Assembly (NCBI GenBank): GCA_013791675.1 | Contig: VMTI01000129.1 | Location: forward strand, 1-10,600 | Direction of reading: 5' to 3' | DNA: 10,600 nt | DNA from: a bacterium | Lineage (GTDB): Bacteria; CG03 | Shown here: positions 1 through 6,120 of the stretch, in pieces | How positions within the stretch are numbered: the first letter of the stretch is position 1 | How the letters are laid out: every line of letters begins with the position of its first letter | Notes under the pieces: model-generated | Told to the model about the DNA's origin: nothing | Databases searched by the model: none | Seen by the model: only the letters and a program-made list of their open reading frames with translations | Program-made: the position numbers and the translations under genes

Positions 1-9
1 AAGACGGGG

Positions 10-49
10 GCTTCATTCCGCCTCCAAAAGGAGACGGTGGATTTTTTTT
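10..49. other. Hairpin after the FliF-FliG-like gene
   Basis: An 8-bp stem (18-25 with 30-37, one G-U pair in RNA) closes an AAAA/TTTT loop. On the plus strand it is followed, after TGGA, by eight T (42-49), so it could be a terminator for a convergent plus-strand gene ending outside the window. On the minus strand no T-run follows. Instead the 3' arm contains GGAGG, then CGGA and an ATG at 16-14, so it could equally hold the ribosome binding site of a next minus-strand gene, of which only about five codons (M-K-P-P-S) would be inside the window. I cannot decide between the two readings. Confidence 0.35.
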
Positions 50-57
50 ATCCGCCA

Positions 58-2130
58 TTATTTAGACTCCTGCCGGGCTGGAGCTTCTTCCTGCTGATTT
101 TCTTGAGTTTCCGTTGTTTGTTTATTTTTATGATGATGCTCATCCAGCCAGGTCCGAAGCTCGGCATTGTCGGGATTAAGAGAGAGAGATTTTTCATACG
201 CTCGCACCGCAGCTCCCTCCTTACCCACCGCAAACAGCGCCGAACCTAAAAACTGATATGTCTGCCAGATTTCGGGATTGTATTGTATTGACTCCCCCAA
301 TTCCAGGATAGCGTCTTCATAATTCCCTTCCTGAAAATATTCGCTGCCTCTTGAATAATGCTCAAACGATTTTTCGTTGTCCATAACCGGCACATGGTCT
401 TCCATTCCTATTTTTTCCCTTCTTTTTGTTCTTACCTCTTCTCTCCGGTTTTCTTTTTCCATTTCCTCTTCCACTTCTTCCATAATGCTTTTGGCGGAAA
501 CCGCCGAGAGCTCGTCCTGGAATACGGATATTTCTTTTGTGCCGCCGAGATCTATTTTCCCCTCACTCTCCAGCGATCTGAGTTTTGTTACGATTGCCCG
601 GCGCTGCAGCTCAACCTGAGCGTCCGTAGATGAAGCCGCTCGACCGGCGTCCTGCTCCTCTTCCACAAGCTTGCCCGCAGCCTCGGACAAATTGCTCATA
701 ATTTTACTTTTGAAATCATCTCCCATTCCCTTCAGGGCGACAGCCAGATCCGGAGGAGACACTTCCGCAAGTATAGTTTGAATCGTGCGCTCGTTGAGAG
801 ATGTCAGCTTATTAAAAGAAAACATCATCGCTTCCATTTTTTCGGCAATCTCAGGGTTTTCCGACGAAAGATGCCCCATCACCTCTTTCTTTGTGCTGTC
901 GTCCATAAGAGAAAGTATATCCAGAAGCCGGTCAACTCCCCCCGATGTGAGGTCTATCCGTCTTTTTAATATTCTTTCCAGGCAGGATATCTTGCTCTGT
1001 TCCACGAACTGCACCCTTGTTATCGCCAATATTATTTCGGCTTTTTTATGCTCCGGAAACAGCTTAAGCAATTTCACGGCTTTCGCATCGTCAAGATAAT
1101 GTATCACCGTGGCTGTCACCTCTGACGATTCATTAGAAAGCAGATAAGCCATTTTTTTCAGGTCACGGTCTTCAACAAATTTGAAAGGTTTAAACGCCAT
1201 TTTTCCGACCTCCTTGTCGGGAACAGGAAGTGACTTCACTAATTCCTTCAATCCTTCTTTACTCACTTCTTCTGAAATTTCTTCTTCACCTGCTGCTTTT
1301 TCTTCCGATTCTCCCGTCCCGCCCGAACCGCCGCCCCCGGCGCCGCTACCACCGCCGCTTCCGCCTCCTCCGCCGCCGGAGATATCGCCGCTGGTATCAA
1401 CTTCGCTTTTCATTGTCTTAAGCTCTTTTAAAGTTGAAAGTAACGAAAAAAGAAAACGCAAAAATATAAGACAAAGAGCAATCGCCGCGAGAGCAAGATA
1501 AAACTTAAGATTAGTCAGATATGGCAGAAGTTTTCTAAACGGGGAAAAACTCACACGCATAACGTCAAGCTTGTCACCCCTTTGAATAGGGTCCAGCGAA
1601 AGCATATCCGAAACAAGTTTTTTAACGGCGATAAAAGTCTCATCATTTATAGACTGATCCACAATCAGCGTAGCGTTTATTTTTTTTATAAAAGACTCCG
1701 GTATTTTGACGACACTTTCTATACTTCTTTTCTGGCCGGATGCCTCGCCCGCGCCGCCGGAGGTTTTTTCCTTCTGCATAATATCCGCTTTCATGGGAAT
1801 CCCCGGAAGAAATTCCTGCATTTTGGGGCTTTGGGTTTCAACGCCGCCCTGATCAGACTGTTTCTGCGCCCAGGATTCCGTTTCCACGCGCGACTTTGTG
1901 GCATTGGGCGTTATATCCAGCCGAACGAACGCTTTGTCCGGGCCAAGCCATTTTTCAAGAACGCCGTTCACATATTTTTCAAGCTTTTCTTCAAGCTTCA
2001 TCTTCTGCTCGATAACGGCTGTATAGTCTATATCCTGAAGAACAGGCCGGTTCTCCTCCGAATAAACGGACGATACCAGGATAATAGCCGCGGCAAATAT
2101 TATAAGTTTACGCATTTTGGTATTATACAT
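58..2130 (-). CDS. FliF-FliG-like fusion protein with C-terminal TPR
   Basis: 690 aa; no family known to me has this whole architecture. Residues 7-23 are a hydrophobic signal or anchor segment. Residues 40-80 and 138-198 resemble the last periplasmic (RBM3) domain of the flagellar MS-ring protein FliF. The first half carries LEKWLGPDKAFVRLD; the second has a VDQS strand and the RGDKLDVMRVSFSPF strand. They are split by a polar insert (85-135) with FLPGIP, as FliF's collar region splits RBM3. Residues 203-231 are a membrane span, where FliF has its second one. A Gly/Ser linker (251-272) leads to a FliG middle-like domain (about 318-395) and a FliG C-terminal-like domain (about 436-525, ILAEVSPPDLAVALKG, ending LRSLESEGKI). 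A charged helix (545-575) and two TPR units (588-660) finish it. FliF RBM1 and RBM2 are absent. Start: ATG 2130; ATG 2115 (residue 6) gives a more typical signal peptide, and neither has a clear Shine-Dalgarno. It lies 88 bp after the PorV-like gene with no terminator or promoter seen between them, so it is probably co-transcribed. Domain calls are by eye. Confidence 0.85.
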   Translation of the reverse strand: MYNTKMRKLIIFAAAIILVSSVYSEENRPVLQDIDYTAVIEQKMKLEEKLEKYVNGVLEKWLGPDKAFVRLDITPNATKSRVETESWAQKQSDQGGVETQSPKMQEFLPGIPMKADIMQKEKTSGGAGEASGQKRSIESVVKIPESFIKKINATLIVDQSINDETFIAVKKLVSDMLSLDPIQRGDKLDVMRVSFSPFRKLLPYLTNLKFYLALAAIALCLIFLRFLFSLLSTLKELKTMKSEVDTSGDISGGGGGGSGGGSGAGGGGSGGTGESEEKAAGEEEISEEVSKEGLKELVKSLPVPDKEVGKMAFKPFKFVEDRDLKKMAYLLSNESSEVTATVIHYLDDAKAVKLLKLFPEHKKAEIILAITRVQFVEQSKISCLERILKRRIDLTSGGVDRLLDILSLMDDSTKKEVMGHLSSENPEIAEKMEAMMFSFNKLTSLNERTIQTILAEVSPPDLAVALKGMGDDFKSKIMSNLSEAAGKLVEEEQDAGRAASSTDAQVELQRRAIVTKLRSLESEGKIDLGGTKEISVFQDELSAVSAKSIMEEVEEEMEKENRREEVRTKRREKIGMEDHVPVMDNEKSFEHYSRGSEYFQEGNYEDAILELGESIQYNPEIWQTYQFLGSALFAVGKEGAAVRAYEKSLSLNPDNAELRTWLDEHHHKNKQTTETQENQQEEAPARQESK

Positions 2131-2218
2131 AAAAGATGTTTTTTTAGGAAATTCAAAAATCCAAATACCCCGTCAGGAACCGCCCCGGGTACTCCGCACG
2201 CCGCCGCCTGCGATAGCT

Positions 2219-3811
2219 TTACTGCATATTATCCAGGAAGTCCAGCCCTTCCGTCGGAGCGGCTTCCGTGGCTTCTTTTTCTGTCTTGGACACAAACTGC
2301 CGCAATTTCTCGTCAGTCGGGTCCAGCTCTATGGATTTCTTCCAATTGGCTATGGCTTTTTCTTTTTCTCCTATCGCAAAAAAAGCGGAACCTATTCTCT
2401 TATAAGCCAGCGCTGAATTGGGCTCCAGTATGAGGACATCCTGCGCCAGTTTCAGCGCCGCCTCGTATTTTCCGTCATAGAAATAATTAAGCGAGTCATA
2501 AAGACTCTTGTCCACAAGATTCATACCCGACGGAAGTTCCGGCTCAGGCTTTTTAATGCCCTCTTTATTTTTCACCGCCTGTATGAACGTAATAACCTGG
2601 GCATTGCCCGGATCCAGCGTGAGCAGATAACGGAGTATCTGCAGAGTGTGCTCAACTCTGCGGTCAAGATATTTTTTTACGGCGCGCCGCAGAAGCTCGT
2701 GTTCTTTGCTTGGCTTGGGCACTTCTTTATAAATGGGAAGGATAACGTCAATTCTGTCAAATTCATAAATATAATCCGTATCCTGCGGGTCCAGAGAAAC
2801 CGCCTGCGCAAGAAAATCCTTACCGCGGGAAATATAACCTTTTTCAAAAGCGGCGTGCGCCTTCAGATATTCCTGACGCGCGTCAAGTTTTCTTTTCGCC
2901 GCTATGGAAGGGCCGAAGCGGATACTCGCCGACATTCTGTGGGAAATTCCGAGGTCATGCATAGCCATGGCGTAATCAAAACCGAGATTCTGCCAGTTCA
3001 TGCCGAAACCGAAACTTTTTTCCTGCGCGTCCATCCCCGCCCTGAACGCGAAATAATCAAGAAGCCAGTACTCCGCGCCGAAATGAGTTTCCATCCCCGG
3101 CACCCCCGCCGTGCTGACTATGTCAGCTGTTATGGCAAGCTTTTCTTTAAACTGCCTATACACCGCCCCCATACGTATCGTCAGAGGCATTTTGTCTTCT
3201 GTGGGCTTCATCTTATTTTCAAAAAGGTTTTGTATATTAAACCCTAATTGCAGATTGGGCATTTTCGGCAATGCGTACAGCCCGCCCATATCAATTAGAA
3301 AACTTGAATTTGTGTGCCATGCAAGAGTGTGCGTCATATATCTGAAGTTCGCTCCGAGAGACAACGTTTTCATAAACTTTTTTCCCATGCTCATCGTAAC
3401 AGCCATCTGGTCATCGCTGAAATTCGAGTTTTTGTCATTCCACATATCATATCCCTCAAAACCGCCTGTGGTCATTTTGACCATACTCAGCCCGATTGCC
3501 CCGAGCTGCGTCATTGGGCGCACATAACTTATAAAATCATAGCTTGTTCCCGCCCACAGCATTGTATGAAGCATCATGGCTTCCTGCCTTTCCACATTGC
3601 CGAGTCCGGCCGGATTCCAGTAAGTTGCGGAAGCATCGTCCGCGGCGGCGACAAAGGCCTTGCCCATAGCAAAAGAACGCGCTCCGGCTCCATAGGATAA
3701 AAAAGCTCCGGGGGTGCCGCCTGTGCCCTTTTCCGCTTCAAGATAGAAATTGAACACAAAAATAGCGGCAGCCGTAAGCGCAAGACCGATAGTTTCTTTT
3801 TTCATTTTCAT
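2219..3811 (-). CDS. PorV/PorQ-family outer-membrane barrel with C-terminal TPRs
   Basis: 530 aa. A short basic N-terminus and hydrophobic stretch (7-23) look like a signal sequence. From about residue 32 the protein matches the opening of PorV/PorQ (UPF0164-like) barrels: GAGARSFAMGKAFVAAADDA then YWNPAGL, as in FadL-like channels. Alternating strands continue to about residue 300 (ending SASIRFG). Residues 310-500 carry TPR-like helices; the last two (436-465 and 466-500, with AYKRIGSAFFAIGEKEKAI) are clear. In Bacteroidota PorV serves type IX secretion, but related barrels occur in many diderm phyla without it, so a secretion role here is only possible. The TPR tail would be periplasmic if the barrel is conventional and could bind partners such as the next gene's product, which also ends in TPRs. 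It is the first gene behind a c-di-GMP-I riboswitch. ATG 3811 is chosen, with a second ATG at 3805; neither has a Shine-Dalgarno, and the terminator T-run ends 8 bp upstream. Confidence 0.82.
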   Translation of the reverse strand: MKMKKETIGLALTAAAIFVFNFYLEAEKGTGGTPGAFLSYGAGARSFAMGKAFVAAADDASATYWNPAGLGNVERQEAMMLHTMLWAGTSYDFISYVRPMTQLGAIGLSMVKMTTGGFEGYDMWNDKNSNFSDDQMAVTMSMGKKFMKTLSLGANFRYMTHTLAWHTNSSFLIDMGGLYALPKMPNLQLGFNIQNLFENKMKPTEDKMPLTIRMGAVYRQFKEKLAITADIVSTAGVPGMETHFGAEYWLLDYFAFRAGMDAQEKSFGFGMNWQNLGFDYAMAMHDLGISHRMSASIRFGPSIAAKRKLDARQEYLKAHAAFEKGYISRGKDFLAQAVSLDPQDTDYIYEFDRIDVILPIYKEVPKPSKEHELLRRAVKKYLDRRVEHTLQILRYLLTLDPGNAQVITFIQAVKNKEGIKKPEPELPSGMNLVDKSLYDSLNYFYDGKYEAALKLAQDVLILEPNSALAYKRIGSAFFAIGEKEKAIANWKKSIELDPTDEKLRQFVSKTEKEATEAAPTEGLDFLDNMQ

Positions 3812-3819
3812 AATAAATT

Positions 3820-3852
3820 AAAAAAAAGGCTCAGCCTCTTTAACTGAACCTT
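3820..3852 (-). terminator. Intrinsic terminator, riboswitch expression platform
   Basis: Reading the minus strand, AAGGTTCAG (3852-3844) pairs with CTGAGCCTT (3834-3826), 9 bp with one G-U, around a 9-nt loop. A run of T follows directly to 3820. It lies between the c-di-GMP aptamer and the start codon of the barrel gene, as expected of a transcription-attenuating riboswitch. Its first two A residues overlap the 3' strand of a possible aptamer closing helix (CGATAA, 3857-3852). Whether ligand switches the gene on or off cannot be read from this. Confidence 0.75.
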
Positions 3853-3854
3853 TA

Positions 3855-3956
3855 TCGCAGTATCCTCAGGCAACCCGGCTATCCCCTGCTTTCACTCGCT
3901 TCGCTCGGGGACCCGTGGCTTTGCGTCTCCGCCTTACGACGGATTTGCCGATAATT
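3855..3956 (-). ncRNA. Cyclic di-GMP-I (GEMM-I) riboswitch aptamer
   Basis: On the minus strand the conserved GEMM-I core is readable in order: CGGCAAATCC, a P2 hairpin capped by a GTAA (GNRA) tetraloop, then GAGACGCAAAGCC. Next comes a longer P3 arm built on CCCC/GGGG with an AGCGAAGCG loop region, and last ATAGCCGGGTTGCC. The GNRA loop and the opposing P3 internal loop are the expected docking pair. By eye-alignment to the Vibrio cholerae Vc2 aptamer, the ligand-contacting G20 and C92 positions are G and C. This favours c-di-GMP over the cGAMP-sensing GEMM-Ib variant, whose position 20 is A as I recall. A candidate closing helix is TTATCG (3954-3949) with CGATAA (3857-3852). A promoter lies upstream, and a terminator and the barrel gene lie downstream. 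Confidence 0.85.
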
Positions 3957-4000
3957 GGGCCAGCCAACTCAGAGGCACCCTTTTCGGGCCTTTCAGTACT

Positions 4001-4029
4001 ATTATAGTTTGAAAAGTTGGAAGTGTCAA
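4001..4029 (-). promoter_or_regulatory. Consensus sigma-70 promoter of the riboswitch operon
   Basis: On the minus strand TTGACA (4029-4024) is followed by a 17-nt spacer and TATAAT (4006-4001), a perfect match to the housekeeping consensus. The expected start near 3994 gives a leader of about 180 nt holding the aptamer and terminator. The -35 box begins one base from a 26-bp inverted-repeat element, so the upstream context of this promoter was probably changed by that insertion. Confidence 0.85.
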
Positions 4030-4030
4030 C

Positions 4031-4112
4031 ATGGGGTCAGGTCTTGACATTTGACATAGTCAAACTGGCGAACTTTAAATGTATGCTGTCAAATGTCAAG
4101 ACCTGACCCCAT
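4031..4112. repeat. 26-bp perfect inverted repeat, MITE/REP-like element
   Basis: Arms 4031-4056 and 4087-4112 are exact reverse complements; the right arm includes TGTCAAGACCTGACCCC. A 30-nt spacer lies between them. The element fits exactly between the stop of the RNase HII-like gene (2 bp away) and the -35 box of the riboswitch operon (1 bp away). From memory, near-identical TGTCAAGACCTGACCCC motifs are scattered through many bacterial genomes and are linked to IS200/REP-associated tyrosine transposases; no transposase is present here. No T-run follows on either strand, so I do not call it a terminator, although the transcript would form a long hairpin. Confidence 0.8.
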
Positions 4113-4114
4113 TA

Positions 4115-5026
4115 TCACCGCTTTCGCAGGAAGCAGTTTTCCGGTATCCCCCGCTTCTTTCTTACGGCGGCTGTTTTTTCTATAAATTCGCGGGTCAACG
4201 GATCGTTGTAACCCGAAACACGGCTAAGATTTTGAATGAAACCGGCAAAAAAATCATTGAGTCTTTCCATAAAGATTTCTCTGACAAGTTTTCCGAAGAC
4301 AGAAGCCAGCGCCACCGGAAGATGAAGAGAATCCCCGTCCTTTACAAATTCTATCCTGCCGAAACGGGCAAATTCATAAAATGAGTCCATCCCCTCCGAA
4401 GCTTTTGTGACTCTGTATTGTTTCAGATAATCAAAAAAAGGCGCGTATCTTTTTGTGCCGCCCAGCTTGCCGCATATAAAAAGAATATCGCCTGATGCGG
4501 AAAGCCCGCCGTATTTTTTGAAAAACATCTCCAGTATGGAAAACTCAAGCCTCAGCTTGGAACCGAATCTGTCTATTCCGCTGTTAAATTCACGGGGACA
4601 GTAAAAAATACTTTCAACGCCAACGAATTTTATGCCGGATGAGCTCAATGACGACGACAAATTATTTGTCGCGAGCGAATCGCTCACCGCGCAAAAAGGA
4701 GAATCGCCGGCGCGGCACATATGTTTACCGCACCCCGGGCAGTCACCATGAATAGGCCAGGCGTTTCTAAAATTGATAATATCTATAAAATCGGTTTCTG
4801 TTTCCGGATTTTCTCCGAGCTGAGCCAGATAAGCGGCGGCTATTTTTCTGCCTTTGGCAGTGCGGCCAGAGGCCATAACCTTTTTGCTGTCATCAACAGC
4901 GCCGTCGGAAGCTTTTTTCCAGAAAAGATGACTGTCGTAAGAGGAGCATTCAAAAACAGCGGCCGTCACGCAAAACATTCCGAGACGCGGCCCAAGGCCG
5001 TTTTCATCTATCCCGACAATATACAT
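4115..5026 (-). CDS. Divergent RNase HII-like protein
   Basis: 303 aa. The N-terminus YIVGIDENGLGPRLG matches the RNase HII/HIII signature GIDExGxGP, with catalytic-type D7 and E8, and DSKK (46-49) matches the conserved DSKK of the family. Near the C-terminus, KDGDS (229-233) followed by LASVFGKLVREIFM corresponds to the family's K-x-D and ASI-x-AK-xx-RD region. The segment where RNase HII carries its third carboxylate reads LFICGKLGGTKRY (182-194), so an Asp appears to be replaced. A Cys-rich insert (CPGC at 96-99, then C104 and C112) could bind metal. At 303 aa it is longer than typical RNase HII (about 200). It may be a specialised or inactive relative rather than the cell's main RNase HII, so no gene symbol is given. 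ATG 5026 directly follows the TAA of the CorA gene with no gap, pointing to translational coupling. Confidence 0.72.
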   Translation of the reverse strand: MYIVGIDENGLGPRLGMFCVTAAVFECSSYDSHLFWKKASDGAVDDSKKVMASGRTAKGRKIAAAYLAQLGENPETETDFIDIINFRNAWPIHGDCPGCGKHMCRAGDSPFCAVSDSLATNNLSSSLSSSGIKFVGVESIFYCPREFNSGIDRFGSKLRLEFSILEMFFKKYGGLSASGDILFICGKLGGTKRYAPFFDYLKQYRVTKASEGMDSFYEFARFGRIEFVKDGDSLHLPVALASVFGKLVREIFMERLNDFFAGFIQNLSRVSGYNDPLTREFIEKTAAVRKKRGIPENCFLRKR

Positions 5027-5965
5027 TTAAAACCACCGGCGTCTTACGAAAAAACTTATTCCCCCTATTGAAAGCGCTAGCGACAAAATAATTGTGATGA
5101 GAAACGCGTGCGGTGAATTCTGAAACGGCAGTTTCACATTCATTCCGTATAAACTCGCTATGAGCGTTGGTATCATAAGAATGATGGAAATGCTCGTGAG
5201 AAATTTCATCACTATATTGAGATTGTTGGAAATGACGGAGGCGAACGCGTCCATCATGCCGCTGAGGATGTTGCTGTAAATATCAGCCATCTCAATTGCC
5301 TGACGGTTGTCTATAACAATATCTTCCAGCTTGTCCCTTTCATCATCCGTGAGCGAGACATTTTTCACTTTCTGCAGTTTCATCATCATCAGGTCATTGG
5401 ACTTCAGAGATGTCATAAAATAAACGAGGCTCTTTTCCAGATTCAGCAACTCCACAAGCTCCCTGTTTTTTATTGACGCGTGCAATTCATTCTCAATTTT
5501 GGAAGTCAGTTTATTTATCTCCTGCAGGTCGGTCAAATACATAAGAGTGGTGCGTAAAAATATTTTAAGAACAAAGGCCACCCTGTTGCTGATGTGAAGA
5601 TTTTTCACCTTTCCCATTATAAAATCCGTCAGCACCTTGTTGTTTCTGCTGCATATCGTAATTATCTGATTTTGCTCTTTAGGGAAAATTATACCCAGCG
5701 GCAGCGTTGAAAACGGGATATTGTCATCTTTGTCATTAAGAAACGGCACCCTTAAAATTATAATCATACAGCCGTCTTCGCTTTCTATTCTGGCTCTTTC
5801 GTTCAAGTCAAGAGAGTCGGTGAGAAAATCTTCCGGAATATCAAATTTTGACGCGAGAGTTTTTATCTCATCTTCCGCCGGAGAAACAACGTTAACCCAG
5901 CAGTCCCCGCTATATTCGCTGATACGGTCAAAACCGTTTTCTTTTATTTTGAAAATTTCAATCAT
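5027..5965 (-). CDS. corA: CorA-family Mg2+/Co2+ transporter
   Basis: 312 aa, a usual CorA length. The N-terminal cytoplasmic domain (1-245) ends in a long helix rich in charged and Met residues. Two C-terminal membrane spans follow at about 252-273 and 286-307. Between them is the family's signature selectivity motif YGMN (273-276), followed by a short loop (VKLPFQNSPHAF) and a basic tail RRRWF. CorA is a homopentameric inner-membrane channel for divalent cations gated by intracellular Mg2+. The gene starts at ATG 5965 with AGGAGA about 7 bases upstream and its own probable promoter. Its stop abuts the RNase HII-like start. RNase H enzymes need Mg2+, but a functional link is speculation. The alternative within the family is a ZntB-like exporter; GMN alone does not separate these. 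Confidence 0.93.
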   Translation of the reverse strand: MIEIFKIKENGFDRISEYSGDCWVNVVSPAEDEIKTLASKFDIPEDFLTDSLDLNERARIESEDGCMIIILRVPFLNDKDDNIPFSTLPLGIIFPKEQNQIITICSRNNKVLTDFIMGKVKNLHISNRVAFVLKIFLRTTLMYLTDLQEINKLTSKIENELHASIKNRELVELLNLEKSLVYFMTSLKSNDLMMMKLQKVKNVSLTDDERDKLEDIVIDNRQAIEMADIYSNILSGMMDAFASVISNNLNIVMKFLTSISIILMIPTLIASLYGMNVKLPFQNSPHAFLITIILSLALSIGGISFFVRRRWF

Positions 5966-5971
5966 AGCGCT

Positions 5972-6000
5972 TCTCCTGTTCCGAGTATTTTCGGATTATA
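5972..6000 (-). promoter_or_regulatory. Probable promoter and RBS of corA
   Basis: On the minus strand a perfect TATAAT lies at 6000-5995. No good -35 is seen at 17 bp; the nearest candidate is TTATCA. AGGAGA at about 5977-5972 sits about 7 bases before the ATG at 5965. The implied leader is only about 20 nt. Confidence 0.5.
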
Positions 6001-6033
6001 ACTAAAAATCCGTCATTTGATAACAATCAAAAA

Positions 6034-6095
6034 GTTAATTCCCTTTTTTGTGGTAATTCCCCTTTTTGTAAAAGGGGTGGCTCGCTTTTGGCGAG
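6034..6095. repeat. 18-bp tandem duplication plus two short hairpins
   Basis: Units 6034-6051 and 6052-6069 are identical at 16 of 18 positions (core TAATTCCC). The second unit runs into CCCCTTTT-TGT-AAAAGGGG (6059-6077), and a second hairpin CTCGC-TTTTG-GCGAG lies at 6081-6095. This looks like a degenerate intergenic repeat (REP/MITE type) next to the recombinase remnant. No gene is seen in 6001-6120. Confidence 0.6.
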
Positions 6096-6120
6096 ACGGG
6101 GTTTTTGAATCCCTCTTTGA

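Noticed and set aside
1181..1501. Plus-strand Pro-rich open frame
   Set aside because: It is the complement of the Gly/Ser linker; GGN codons read backwards as Pro and Arg.
1582..2433. 283-codon plus-strand open frame
   Set aside because: It lies opposite the strongly supported FliF-like region and the end of the barrel gene, and its translation is basic and aromatic-rich with no recognisable domain; an antisense shadow.
3855..3956. cGAMP-sensing (GEMM-Ib) aptamer instead of c-di-GMP
   Set aside because: The position aligned to Vc2 G20 is G, whereas I recall A in the cGAMP class; ligand assays would be needed for certainty.
4031..4112. Long inverted repeat as an intrinsic terminator
   Set aside because: No T-run follows the stem on either strand, and the 30-nt spacer with perfect 26-bp arms fits a mobile repeat better.
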